DNA from: an uncultured Burkholderiales bacterium
Lineage (GTDB): Bacteria > Pseudomonadota > Gammaproteobacteria > Burkholderiales > Burkholderiaceae_C
Direction of reading: 5' to 3'
Length of the DNA stretch: 42,145 bases
Assembly (NCBI GenBank): GCA_903910745.1
Contig: CAIWAO010000134.1
Location: 1-42,145 of the forward strand
Part shown: positions 9,046-17,669 of the stretch, piece by piece
How positions within the stretch are numbered: the first letter of the stretch is position 1
Layout of the letters: each line of letters opens with the position of its first letter
Translations under genes and position numbers: made by a program
The notes under the pieces: generated by a model
What the model was told of the DNA's origin: nothing
The model's input: the letters and a program-made list of their open reading frames with translations, nothing else
The model's database searches: none

Positions 9046-10272
9046 ATGGATCAAAATATCAACGGTCATAAGTCTTTAGGATTTATGGCGATTTTCTTTA
9101 TATTTCTACGTTTGGGGCTAACCTCGTTTGGTGGTCCTGTTGCTCACCTTGGGTTCTTTAGGGCAGAGTTTATAGTTAAGCGCAAATGGCTTAGTGAGCA
9201 AAGCTATTTGGATATCGTCTCACTTTGTCAATTTTTACCTGGCCCCGCAAGCAGCCAAGTGGGTATGGTTTTGGGTTACTCTCAAAAGGGTTATTACGGC
9301 GCATTAGCGGCTTGGCTTGGTTTTACTTTGCCATCTGCAATAGCACTTACTATTTTGGCTTACGCTCTTAATGGTCATAACAGATGGATTTCACCAGATG
9401 TCATTCATGGTTTGAAGTTGGTGTCTGTGGCAGTTGTTGCCCAGGCGGTATGGGGAATGGCAAAGGCTTTGTGCACTGACGTTGCTCGAATCACGATCAT
9501 GACTTTTGCTACTTGTTTGATGCTTTTGTTTAGCTCTTATTCATTAGTGCAGATTGGCGTGATTGCAGCTGCTGGTCTGATAGGTGCTTTTTATTTCTCG
9601 CCTAAGCAAGTAAGCCATCATGAAAACCTACCGATTCATATCTCCCATAAAGCTGGTGCGATTTGGATCGGACTGTTTTTTCTACTTCTTTTTCTCCTTC
9701 CTCTTTTACACGAGCAATTTCCAAACGAATCATTGGCAGTGTTCAGTGCTTTTTACCGGGCTGGATCTTTGGTATTTGGTGGAGGACATGTCGTATTGCC
9801 TCTATTACAAGCAGAGGTTGTTCCCACTGGTTGGGTAAATAGTGAAGCATTCCTTGCAGGCTACGGCTTGACCCAAGCGATGCCAGGACCGTTGTTTACG
9901 TTTGCAGCTTTTTTGGGTGCATCCATGACTGGGAACCTTACGGGTTGGATTGGCGCGTTAATTTGTTTATTAGCCATATTTTTACCCTCATTTTTATTGG
10001 TGGCAGGGGCACTTCCCTTTTGGGAGTCGCTAAGAAGAAATGTCCGGATAAAGGCGGCATTAATAGGGATTAATGCCAGTGTTGTAGGCATACTTTTAGC
10101 CGCCCTTTATCAACCCATCTGGACCAGTGCAGTTCAATCGGCCCAAGATTTTGCTATTGGTCTCATCGCTTTTGTTGCCCTGATGTATTGGAGAACACCG
10201 CCTTGGCTGGTCGTCATCTTTTCTGGTTTGCTTTATTGGTTTATTTCTTTTTTAGTTGGCACTTCAACATAG
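9046..10272 (+). CDS. chrA: Chromate transporter ChrA (CHR family, two-domain)
   Basis: 408 residues, the length of the long-chain CHR family, which consists of two homologous membrane domains. The first domain has the family signature FFIFLRLGLTSFGGPVAHLG and LCQFLPGPASSQVGMVLG. The second repeats it as FYRAGSLVFGGGHVVLPLL and GLTQAMPGPLFTFAAFLG. About ten hydrophobic segments are evident. ChrA proteins export chromate using the proton-motive force. Without a chrB or other resistance genes nearby, a housekeeping sulfate/chromate role remains possible. It converges on an MFS gene with only 15 bp between stop codons. Confidence 0.9.
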   Translation: MDQNINGHKSLGFMAIFFIFLRLGLTSFGGPVAHLGFFRAEFIVKRKWLSEQSYLDIVSLCQFLPGPASSQVGMVLGYSQKGYYGALAAWLGFTLPSAIALTILAYALNGHNRWISPDVIHGLKLVSVAVVAQAVWGMAKALCTDVARITIMTFATCLMLLFSSYSLVQIGVIAAAGLIGAFYFSPKQVSHHENLPIHISHKAGAIWIGLFFLLLFLLPLLHEQFPNESLAVFSAFYRAGSLVFGGGHVVLPLLQAEVVPTGWVNSEAFLAGYGLTQAMPGPLFTFAAFLGASMTGNLTGWIGALICLLAIFLPSFLLVAGALPFWESLRRNVRIKAALIGINASVVGILLAALYQPIWTSAVQSAQDFAIGLIAFVALMYWRTPPWLVVIFSGLLYWFISFLVGTST

Positions 10273-10287
10273 ATTGTTTTTTCTACT

Positions 10288-11469
10288 CTAGATAATTTCA
10301 GTTAAGAAAAATAATAAGGCTATGCAGGGGAATGAAAAACCAATCCAAGCAACCATAGTCCATCCTCCAGATGAATAGGCGACACTGGCAACTGCTGAGC
10401 CTACTGCTCCGCCAGCAAAAAAGATAGTCATATATAAAGCGTTCAAACGGCTGCGTATTTCTGGCTTTAATGCGTAAATCGCTCGCTGCCCCAAGACCAG
10501 GTTGCAGTGAACACCCATGTCCAACAAAATGCCCGCCAGCACGAGCAAGGTCAAGGAGTCTGCACCAAACTGCGCCAGCAAAAACGCAATGGCAACCGTA
10601 CACATTGCTAATGCAGTTGTGATTTTTGTTAGTCCTTTGTCAGCTAACCTACCCGCTATGGGTGCAGCAACCACGCCAAGTGCCCCCGCTAACGCAAATA
10701 AAGCGATACCCTGCTGTGAGAGTTGAAAAGTGGGGCTCAAGAGTAATATGGGGATGGTGGTCCAAAAAAGCGTGAACGCAGCAAACAGTCCAGCGTGATA
10801 GATTGCACGGCGTCGAAGAACGGGTGTCTCAACCAAGACTGACCACAAAGATATGATCAAAGAAAAATAATGTTGCCGCACCTGGGGTCTGCGTATAGGT
10901 AAATTAAACCTAAGTATCAAAGCAAGACAGGTTAAAACAATACAAGAGATAGCAAATACAGCGCGCCACCCAAACGAATGCGCTATTAAACTTGAAGCAG
11001 GTCTTGAAAGCATTATGCCCAGTAATAAGCCACTTGTGACATTCCCTACGATTCTTCCCCTGATGGCCTCTGGGGCGAAGTGTGCGGCGTAAGGTATGAG
11101 CATTTGCACAGAGACCGAAGAAAATCCAATTAAAAGCGAAGCGAAAAGAAACCAATTCGCATTTGGAGAAATTACAGCTAAGAATAGAGCCAATACGGCC
11201 CCGCAAAGGGTAATTACAACGAGCCCCCTGTTCTCCAGTAAGTCCCCTAAAGGGACGAGTAAGATAAGCCCAAAGCAGTAACCTATTTGAGTCAACGTCA
11301 CAATAAAGCTAGCCCAAGAGTCACTCAACCCAATATCTGGAGCTATTAAGGAGATCAGGGGTTGGGCGTAGTAGAGGTTGCCAACGATTAAGCCACATGC
11401 ACAAGCAAACAAAAAAACCATTTTGCGTGTAATGATGTAGGAGGAGGCAAATTGGTCAGAAGATTTCAT
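10288..11469 (-). CDS. MFS transporter
   Basis: 393 residues with about 12 hydrophobic helices, a standard major facilitator. The first helix carries CGLIVGNLYYAQPLISLIAPDIG, a hallmark of a large DHA-like drug/arabinose-efflux subfamily. Loop 2-3 has the MFS motif-A variant GDLLENRGLVV. The substrate cannot be predicted. It is monocistronic, with a 139-bp gap to the aldolase-like gene upstream, and the region between them contains repeated CTTTAGTTT-like words but no clear operator. Confidence 0.88.
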   Translation of the reverse strand: MKSSDQFASSYIITRKMVFLFACACGLIVGNLYYAQPLISLIAPDIGLSDSWASFIVTLTQIGYCFGLILLVPLGDLLENRGLVVITLCGAVLALFLAVISPNANWFLFASLLIGFSSVSVQMLIPYAAHFAPEAIRGRIVGNVTSGLLLGIMLSRPASSLIAHSFGWRAVFAISCIVLTCLALILRFNLPIRRPQVRQHYFSLIISLWSVLVETPVLRRRAIYHAGLFAAFTLFWTTIPILLLSPTFQLSQQGIALFALAGALGVVAAPIAGRLADKGLTKITTALAMCTVAIAFLLAQFGADSLTLLVLAGILLDMGVHCNLVLGQRAIYALKPEIRSRLNALYMTIFFAGGAVGSAVASVAYSSGGWTMVAWIGFSFPCIALLFFLTEII

Positions 11470-11608
11470 TTAAATGTGGGATGGTTAAAACCTTAAACTA
11501 AGCTTTAGTTTCAAGCTTTAATTTCAAACTTTAGTTTATTTCGTTTTTTTATTACTAATATTAAATTTGAAGTGGGTCCCGGGTTAGCGCCTTCACAAGA
11601 TAGCTTAT

Positions 11609-12421
11609 TTATTTCAACCGTTCTACCCATAAATCCCACGGACGATTGATGGTTTTTTCGATCGTTTCTTTGGCTTTCCTAGACTCCTCAGGAGTTAAAT
11701 AAATAGGATTACCCATTTTCATGGCTTCAGATTGAATGAGTGCATTTTGAACAGCATAGACTGATCTAAACACGACCTTGCGAACGGAATCAGCAGTTGT
11801 TGCGTAGCCATGACCCCTCAAGATCACAAAATCATCTTTACCAAGTGCGCTCGCAAGCCCCTCGCCTAAATCAACATTACTAACAAACATGTCTGTATCT
11901 GGATCTGGTTTAGCGTATTTTCTGATCTCAAATATAGGAGCTCCCGCTCCCAAAAATGAGCTCATGTGGTAAACGGGTCGAAGGCGTGTATCCGTTAAAC
12001 CAAACGGTAATACTGCACCAGCGTGCCCATGGACAACAGATTTCACATCCGCTCTGAGCTTGTAAATTCCGCTATGGATAAACCTCTCACCGTAGGGAGT
12101 GCGAGCGTCATTGTTAAGGGCTTTACCGTCAAAATCAAACTCAATAATGTCCTCTACTTTAACCATTGACGGGGCAACACTACGAGACAAAAAAAATGTC
12201 TTTAGATTGGATGGGTTTCTAACACTGATATGGCCATATCCATCGACAACCCCTTGATCATACAAAATATGATTGGCAAGCACTAATTCCTCTATTGCAG
12301 TTTTTACGGCTGGATCAGTCGCCATTTGCTCCTTTACGGATAAGGCATGAGCTTGTAGATTAAAAAATATCAAGAGCGTAAAAAAAAGTATCGCCAGCAA
12401 ATGGATATTGTCTTTTCTCAA
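11609..12421 (-). CDS. Class II aldolase/adducin-like protein with signal peptide
   Basis: 270 residues. The core (about 42-230) has the class II aldolase metal site: Glu112 in GERFIHSGIY, His131 and His133 in VVHGHAG, and His204 in LRGHGY. These would bind zinc as in L-fuculose-1-phosphate aldolase. Unlike usual members, the first 26 residues form a Sec-type signal peptide (KDN, then a long hydrophobic run, then QAHA), so a periplasmic location is inferred. A cytosolic paralogue without the leader lies at 40042-40761. It is separated by 17 bp from the upstream DUF4188 gene on the same strand, so they are probably cotranscribed. The substrate is unknown. Confidence 0.85.
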   Translation of the reverse strand: MRKDNIHLLAILFFTLLIFFNLQAHALSVKEQMATDPAVKTAIEELVLANHILYDQGVVDGYGHISVRNPSNLKTFFLSRSVAPSMVKVEDIIEFDFDGKALNNDARTPYGERFIHSGIYKLRADVKSVVHGHAGAVLPFGLTDTRLRPVYHMSSFLGAGAPIFEIRKYAKPDPDTDMFVSNVDLGEGLASALGKDDFVILRGHGYATTADSVRKVVFRSVYAVQNALIQSEAMKMGNPIYLTPEESRKAKETIEKTINRPWDLWVERLK

Positions 12422-12438
12422 TTAAATCTCCTCGTCCA

Positions 12439-12906
12439 TTAATTATCTAAACGACCTATTGCAGTTTCACGTTTACCTCTAACTTCTTGCAGAAAACCTG
12501 CCTTTCCCAAACCGAAAGGGGGCATATTAGAGTAAATGTTTTCATATTTACCTGGGCTTATGGAATAAGTTTCATGCCAAATTCCAACTGCGCCACTTTC
12601 TGATACTCTTTTGTTAAAGTTTCTCCAGGCCGGCAAATGTTCTGAATCCTTGTTCTTGGCATAATCTAGCAACTGATCCATAGATCGCCAATACTGAACG
12701 ATGATAAGGGTCCGGGCAAGCCCTCCACCTTCATGGTGAATGAGCCCTAAGTTTGGATTTGTGTAGAGCTCTTTCAGCATCTTGCCCATTGCAGCAACGA
12801 CTGGAAGCCACTTGTGAATCTTCCAAAAATTATTGATCCGCATTCCAATCAGGAAAACCACAAAATCGCCCTCTAAATGAGCGGTCATTCTTTCTTTTAT
12901 CATCAT
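12439..12906 (-). CDS. DUF4188 domain-containing protein
   Basis: 155 residues that fit the DUF4188 family, with features such as VVFLIGMRINNFWKIHKWLP near the N-terminus, a central TLIIVQYWRSMDQLLDYAKN, and GIWHETYSI. Members are dimeric alpha-beta barrel-like proteins of unknown function, sometimes annotated as monooxygenase- or aldoxime dehydratase-like. Two ATG codons are adjacent (12904-12906 and 12901-12903). The first lies inside a perfect AT palindrome, so the second may be the true start. It is likely the first gene of a unit with the exported aldolase-like protein. Confidence 0.75.
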   Translation of the reverse strand: MMIKERMTAHLEGDFVVFLIGMRINNFWKIHKWLPVVAAMGKMLKELYTNPNLGLIHHEGGGLARTLIIVQYWRSMDQLLDYAKNKDSEHLPAWRNFNKRVSESGAVGIWHETYSISPGKYENIYSNMPPFGLGKAGFLQEVRGKRETAIGRLDN

Positions 12907-12924
12907 AAATTAATATTAATTTAT
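12905..12924. promoter_or_regulatory. Perfect 20-bp AT palindrome, possible operator
   Basis: ATAAATTAAT followed by ATTAATTTAT is an exact palindrome touching the first start codon of the DUF4188 gene. Its position at the start of a gene and the second palindrome 160 bp away suggest a repressor site, but composition alone could produce it. Confidence 0.35.
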
Positions 12925-13083
12925 TTATACTCAGTTTAATCAAAAAAGGGAATTCCACCAAAAAACACTGATTCAATTGCTAGTGCCTTTAATTACTTAG
13001 CTCAACATCAACCAAACCTATATTTTCGACTCTTGATTATGGAGAATTTAGGGTTTTACCTGCCAAAAATTAGGTTGTGATTG

Positions 13084-13104
13084 AATTTTAATTTAATTAA
13101 AATT
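13084..13104. promoter_or_regulatory. AT-only inverted repeat upstream of VOC gene
   Basis: Arms AATTTTAATT (13084-13093) and AATTAAAATT (13095-13104) are exact complements with a 1-base centre. It lies 28 bp before the VOC gene. It could be an operator or an up-element-like promoter piece. A T run follows, so a weak terminator is also possible. Confidence 0.35.
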
Positions 13105-13132
13105 TTTTCATACACAGCCTACTTACTAAATT

Positions 13133-13513
13133 ATGAGTTATTTTAAAAATCCAGTTGTTTGGTTTGATATTTACACACAAGATCTACAAAGAGCAAAGTC
13201 TTTTTATGAAAAAGTGTTTCACTTAACCTTAACTGAGGAACCCACCGATGGAAGCTTTCAAGCTTACCGATTCCCGGGGGGCATGCCTGGCTTGGGATCT
13301 ATGGGGGCTTTGATGTACCATCCCATGAGAAAACCCTCTTCTGAGGGAACAATTGTTTACTTTGATTGCGAGGATTGTGAGCAACAGTCGAATTTAGCCC
13401 TTTTACACGGAGGGCAAGTCTTCAAATCCAAATGGAGGATTGGAGATGATGGATTTATAGCTATTATTGGAGACACGGAGGGTAACGCAATTGGACTACA
13501 CTCTTTTAAATAG
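13133..13513 (+). CDS. VOC family (glyoxalase/bleomycin-resistance-like) protein
   Basis: 126 residues, the size of a single vicinal-oxygen-chelate domain. The start PVVWFDIYTQDLQRAKSFYEKVF and the C-terminal part DDGFIAIIGDTEGNAIGLHS follow the beta-alpha-beta-beta-beta pattern of the YdcE/PhnB-like subgroup. Such proteins bind a metal or small molecule and act as dioxygenases, isomerases or binding proteins. The specific role is not known. It is a single gene, divergent from DUF4188 and convergent with the TPR protein (11-bp gap). Confidence 0.85.
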   Translation: MSYFKNPVVWFDIYTQDLQRAKSFYEKVFHLTLTEEPTDGSFQAYRFPGGMPGLGSMGALMYHPMRKPSSEGTIVYFDCEDCEQQSNLALLHGGQVFKSKWRIGDDGFIAIIGDTEGNAIGLHSFK

Positions 13514-13524
13514 AATTTGAGTTT

Positions 13525-15282
13525 TTAGCTGAATTTAGAAATCAAGTCCCGGTGTACTCTTCTCAATACCGAGCTCCAATCTCCAAACTCACTTTGACGA
13601 TAAAGTCTAAGGCTTGTGTACCAAGGTGAATCATCACGTCCTATCATCCATCGCCAGTCAGGACTGAGGGGGATCAATAACCAAACCTCTTTGCCCATGG
13701 CTGCTGCGAGATGAGCCACACTAGTATCTACACAGATGACCAAATCTAATGCTGTACAAAGTGCGGCAGTATCTAAAAAATCTTCAATCAAGGGGCTTGC
13801 GTCCCTGACATTTTTTTCTTGACTTAGAAGTTTGCGCTCCTCATTTGTTATGTCTTTTTGAAGACTGACAAACTCTGCCACTGGGGCTAAACAAGACTTA
13901 AATATCTCAAGCGCAATACTTCTGTATTTATCATTAGCATGAAACTGACTTCCACGCCAAGCTAGTCCCACACGGGGGAGTTGACTATTGTGAAATGATT
14001 CCAAAGCTCGGACACTCTCACCCATTTCAAAAGTGAGATAAGGAGCGGGTCTAAACAAATCGGGGTTATTAAGAGACAATGCGAGACCTAAACTCATCAA
14101 GGGACATGCAAAATCGCAGTCCGGAAGACTATCGGCAAGACTTAAAACTTTTACCGACTGCGAAAGATCTATGAATAATTTTGAGTTTTTGAATAACTTT
14201 ACAAGTGAAGGCTGGACAGCGACGTAAACAAAAGCGCAAATACGCGCTAAATCAGGCGCAAACCTGGCGAATTGAATACTGTCCCCCAATCCTTGTTCAG
14301 CGTATATCAGCAATCGTTTCTCGCTTAAGCCTTGCGCGCCCCGCCACTGTTCAATATTTGTAATATCCGGTAATTTTGATAAATAGGGATTGAGTTTACT
14401 GGCGATATCTGGCGACCACCGGGATTCATAATTTTTCCACCCCCTACTGAAATCTCCCCTTAATAGACTTTGTAAAGACTGATTCCAAAGTGCTCTAGGG
14501 TTTTGGGGCTCTAGAGTAAGAGCTATTTTGTAAACTTCATTTGCTTGCTCAAAATAAGCCAAATCCTTAAGTAAATTTGCTTTATTGATATAGGCATCCA
14601 CGTAACTTTGATCTAACTTAATGCAGGTTTCATAGTCAGCTAATGCGTCTCTCCATCGTTCGAGTCCTTTATGTATATTTCCTCGGTTGTTGTACGCTTT
14701 TAGGCAATGAGGGTTAATTTGCAACACTCTATTAAGTGCTTGAAGCGACGGTATCCAGTACTTATTGATCTCAAGCACAACGGCAAGGTTGAGTAGCGCC
14801 TCCCAGTAATCTGGCTTTATTTCAATTGCGTTTTGATAGTCACAAACTGATCGATCCCACAATCCCAGATCTTTGAAGACATTCCCCCTGTTGTAGTAAG
14901 CTGCAGCGAATTGGGATTGAAGCTTTAATGCAGAGTTGTAACGGCCAATTGCACCCTCATAATCTGCGGTTGCGTGCTCTGCTAAGCCAAGATTAACTAA
15001 GCAAGCAACACTTTTGGAGTTGACTCCTAAAGCTTGACGCATTAACTGAACACCAAGTGAATAATTTTTGGTCTGATAAGCAATAAGACCTGACAGGTGA
15101 AGCGCTTCAAAATTTTTAGGCTCAGATACAAGAACGGAGTTGTAAATTTCCAGTGCCTGCGCTAATGCGCCTCTTTGATGTAAATCAACTGCACTTTTCA
15201 ATAAATTCTGTACCCTAGGGCTTGTAATTTTCCCTCGACCACTTTGAGAACCATAAGATTTATTGTAGGTATTTCTCATCAA
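13525..15282 (-). CDS. TPR-repeat protein with C-terminal glycosyltransferase-9-like domain
   Basis: 585 residues in two parts. Residues about 25-300 are seven or so tandem 34-residue TPR units, recognisable by repeated patterns such as AAAYYNRGNVFKDLG and KAYNNRGNIHKGLERW. Residues about 320-585 resemble heptosyltransferase-like GT-B folds: RLLIYAEQGLGDSIQFARFAPDL near its start and VDTSVAHLAAAMGKEVWLLIP near the end, the usual sugar-nucleotide region. There is no signal peptide, so it is cytosolic. Family members are often linked to surface glycan or protein glycosylation, but no glycan cluster is nearby, so the acceptor is unknown. Confidence 0.88.
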   Translation of the reverse strand: MMRNTYNKSYGSQSGRGKITSPRVQNLLKSAVDLHQRGALAQALEIYNSVLVSEPKNFEALHLSGLIAYQTKNYSLGVQLMRQALGVNSKSVACLVNLGLAEHATADYEGAIGRYNSALKLQSQFAAAYYNRGNVFKDLGLWDRSVCDYQNAIEIKPDYWEALLNLAVVLEINKYWIPSLQALNRVLQINPHCLKAYNNRGNIHKGLERWRDALADYETCIKLDQSYVDAYINKANLLKDLAYFEQANEVYKIALTLEPQNPRALWNQSLQSLLRGDFSRGWKNYESRWSPDIASKLNPYLSKLPDITNIEQWRGAQGLSEKRLLIYAEQGLGDSIQFARFAPDLARICAFVYVAVQPSLVKLFKNSKLFIDLSQSVKVLSLADSLPDCDFACPLMSLGLALSLNNPDLFRPAPYLTFEMGESVRALESFHNSQLPRVGLAWRGSQFHANDKYRSIALEIFKSCLAPVAEFVSLQKDITNEERKLLSQEKNVRDASPLIEDFLDTAALCTALDLVICVDTSVAHLAAAMGKEVWLLIPLSPDWRWMIGRDDSPWYTSLRLYRQSEFGDWSSVLRRVHRDLISKFS

Positions 15283-15398
15283 TTATTTGACTTGACTTTA
15301 AAGTGTTGCTTTGCCTAGATCTTAACTTATCTTTATTTCGTGTTTTTTCTGTAAACTATGCGTATGGACTCAAATTCACTAACTAAAGGCTTTAAAAA

Positions 15399-16253
15399 AT
15401 GAGCATTCAAACTGTTGGAATAATTGGTGCGGGCACAATGGGTAACGGCATTGCGCAAGCATGTGCTGTCTGCGCAATTGATGTCGTCATGGTGGATGTG
15501 AAGCAGGAGGCTTTAGATAAGGGAGTCGCTACATTGTCCTCAAGTTTAGACAGGCTCATTAAAAAAGAGCTGTTAACTACGGAGCAAAAGGCCGCTGCGC
15601 TCTCAAAAATCAAAACATCAACTGACTACGCTTCTCTTGTCAAATCGCAGTTGGTGATTGAGGCGGCTACTGAGAATTATGATTTGAAGGTCAAGATATT
15701 AAAGCAACTTGACGCAACGCTCCCCCCTGAGGTGATCATTGCTTCAAATACTTCATCAATTTCTATTACCCAACTTGCTGCCAATACGACAAGAGCAGAC
15801 AAGTTTGTGGGTATGCACTTCTTTAATCCAGTGCCCATGATGGCACTGGTAGAAATCATCAATGGATTAGAAACAAGTTCGGATACACACTCCAAGGTTG
15901 AAGACCTTGCTAAACGTCTAGGAAAATCTCCCATCACCGTAAAGAACGCACCGGGTTTCGTGGTCAACCGAATCTTGGTGCCTATGATCAACGAAGCCTT
16001 TTACGTTTTAGCTGAGGGTTTAGCAACGCCAGAGGATATTGATCAAGGGATGAAACTCGGATGCAATCATCCCATAGGGCCATTAGCACTAGCAGATTTG
16101 ATCGGGCTAGATGTTTGCCTTGCAGTTATGCAGGTCTACCTTAATGAATACGGGGACAGTAAATATCGCCCTTGTCCGCTTTTGAAAGAAATGGTCGCCG
16201 CAGGCAGACTGGGCCGTAAAACAAAACGCGGTGTTTATGACTATAACAAGTGA
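15399..16253 (+). CDS. 3-hydroxybutyryl-CoA dehydrogenase
   Basis: 284 residues, the normal length of a stand-alone dehydrogenase. The NAD-binding Rossmann motif is GIIGAGTMGNGIAQ at the N-terminus. The catalytic histidine lies in VGMHFFNPVPMM (His140), with Ser119 in SNTSS. The C-terminal dimerisation domain begins NAPGFVVNRILVPMINEA and includes GCNHPIGPLALADLIGLD. It oxidises or reduces 3-hydroxybutyryl-CoA/acetoacetyl-CoA in fatty-acid, butyrate or aromatic degradation (Hbd/PaaH type). It stands alone, preceded by an AAAGG-type ribosome site, and is convergent with the ferredoxin gene (11-bp gap). Confidence 0.93.
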   Translation: MSIQTVGIIGAGTMGNGIAQACAVCAIDVVMVDVKQEALDKGVATLSSSLDRLIKKELLTTEQKAAALSKIKTSTDYASLVKSQLVIEAATENYDLKVKILKQLDATLPPEVIIASNTSSISITQLAANTTRADKFVGMHFFNPVPMMALVEIINGLETSSDTHSKVEDLAKRLGKSPITVKNAPGFVVNRILVPMINEAFYVLAEGLATPEDIDQGMKLGCNHPIGPLALADLIGLDVCLAVMQVYLNEYGDSKYRPCPLLKEMVAAGRLGRKTKRGVYDYNK

Positions 16254-16264
16254 AAACCTAGGGT

Positions 16265-16591
16265 TTAAAACTGACGATCAGGCATTCTGACTCTCATCCC
16301 GTCTAGAGCTTGTGTAATTTTAATTTGACAAGCTAGACGGGAATTATCTTCCCTAGGTGTGACTACAAAATCCAGCATCTGGTCCTCCTCAGATGAGGGT
16401 TCCTCTAAAGCGCCTTCTGCAACGAACTCAATGTAACAATGACAGGTACCGCAGGCACAGTTGCCCCCGCACTCCGCGACTAAGCCGTCAAGTCCACCTA
16501 TTTGAACGGCCTCAAGCAAAGTCGCTCCATCCTCGCAACTAAGTTCCTCTTCTGCTCCATTAGGTTGGGTAATAAATATTTGTATAGACAC
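16265..16591 (-). CDS. [2Fe-2S] ferredoxin, adrenodoxin type
   Basis: 108 residues with the full cluster-binding set: C-X5-C-X2-C in AECGGNCACGTCHC and a fourth cysteine in SRLACQIK. The acidic stretch EEPSSEEDQMLDFV between them is the usual partner-docking region. This spacing is that of adrenodoxin/putidaredoxin-like ferredoxins that pass electrons from a reductase to P450s or other oxygenases, or serve in iron-sulfur assembly. No isc genes or oxygenase are adjacent, so the partner is unknown. Confidence 0.92.
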   Translation of the reverse strand: MSIQIFITQPNGAEEELSCEDGATLLEAVQIGGLDGLVAECGGNCACGTCHCYIEFVAEGALEEPSSEEDQMLDFVVTPREDNSRLACQIKITQALDGMRVRMPDRQF

Positions 16592-16756
16592 TGAGGATAC
16601 TCCTTGGTAATAGTGCTTTGAATTGAATGAATTAAATTGTCGCTATTTTAATTAGCAAATTCCGACCTAGACTCTTTTCTTACGCAATCAACTAACTGAG
16701 TGGTTTAGAGTGGATAATTCCATTGTTAGGTTAATTATGTCTACGTTTTGAGTTTT

Positions 16757-17539
16757 ATGTCTGCCCCACAAATCCCCTCTACACCCCTTACATCTCGCTT
16801 AAACAAACGCATGGCGGCCCTAGGCCTATGCTCCAGAAGGGAGGCGGATGAATGGATTGCAAAGGGCTGGGTGCGGGTTAACGGTTATGTTGCAGAACTT
16901 GGATTGCAGGTCTCTGAGTCGGACAAAATTGAAGTTGATCGAGGCGCCCTTCACCAACAGGGTCAACAAGTGACCGTGATCCTTCACAAGCCAGTTGGTT
17001 ATGTGAGTGGCCAGGCTGAGGACGGACATACGCCTGCCATTAAGCTCATCACTCAGGAGAGCCACTGGCAAGGGGATTTAAGCACCCTAAGATTTTCTCC
17101 TACTCAGCTAAGAAGTTTAGCCCCTGCTGGGCGTCTAGACATAGACTCCGTTGGTTTACTTGTGCTGACTCAAGACGGGCGCATTGCCAGGCAATTGATC
17201 GGAGAGGATCACTCCATGGAAAAAGAATATTTGGTCCGTGTCGAGTTCCAAGGCATCACAGACAACGTGTCCGCACATTTCCCAAACGACAAACTAGGCC
17301 TTCTCAGACATGGCCTTTCCTTGGATGGTCAGGCTTTATTGCCGGCTACAGTGGAATGGCAAAACCCAGAACAGCTTAGGTTTGTACTCACTGAGGGCAA
17401 GAAAAGACAAATCCGAAGAATGTGTGAGCAAGTTGGACTTCACGTGGTCGGTCTTAAACGCATCAGAATTGGAAATATAGTGCTTGGCCGGTTACCTCAA
17501 GGGGAATGGCGATATTTAAGTCCATCTGAGCGGTTTTAA
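16757..17539 (+). CDS. RluF-like pseudouridine synthase (RsuA family)
   Basis: 260 residues. An S4 RNA-binding domain is at the start (RLNKRMAALGLCSRREADEWIAKGWVRVNG). The catalytic domain follows with the RsuA-family active aspartate in GRLDIDSVGLLVLTQDG and the late motif GKKRQIRRMCEQVGLHVVGLKRIRIG. The order and the last motif resemble E. coli RluF, which modifies U2604 of 23S rRNA, better than RsuA, though RluB/RluE functions cannot be excluded. The frame opens at TTG 16748, and the ATG at 16757 is the better start. Confidence 0.88.
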   Translation: MSAPQIPSTPLTSRLNKRMAALGLCSRREADEWIAKGWVRVNGYVAELGLQVSESDKIEVDRGALHQQGQQVTVILHKPVGYVSGQAEDGHTPAIKLITQESHWQGDLSTLRFSPTQLRSLAPAGRLDIDSVGLLVLTQDGRIARQLIGEDHSMEKEYLVRVEFQGITDNVSAHFPNDKLGLLRHGLSLDGQALLPATVEWQNPEQLRFVLTEGKKRQIRRMCEQVGLHVVGLKRIRIGNIVLGRLPQGEWRYLSPSERF

Positions 17540-17605
17540 TCACGGTTTTTTGAAATTGAACAGTTTTTTAAGCTTTTATTACTTATTTTTCATCGTATTT
17601 GGGGG

Positions 17606-17634
17606 TTGAAAAATCATTCTGTAGTCCCCATTTA
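17606..17634 (+). promoter_or_regulatory. Sigma-32 (heat-shock) promoter of htpG
   Basis: A -35 element TTGAAA (17606-17611) and a -10 element CCCCATTTA (17626-17634) are separated by 14 bp, matching the RpoH consensus CTTGAAA / CCCCATNT. It lies 36 bp before the htpG start codon. Confidence 0.85.
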
Positions 17635-17669
17635 TTGAGGATTATTGTTTTTAACCGTCAATTCCTAAA

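Noticed and set aside
8869-9069. 66-codon minus-strand ORF between kup and chrA
   Set aside because: It overlaps the start of chrA, has no family resemblance and no clear ribosome site. It is best read as chance in AT-rich DNA.
16254-16266. Possible terminator between 3-hydroxybutyryl-CoA dehydrogenase and ferredoxin genes (AAACC-TAG-GGTTT)
   Set aside because: The stem is only 5 bp without a T tract, too weak to call.
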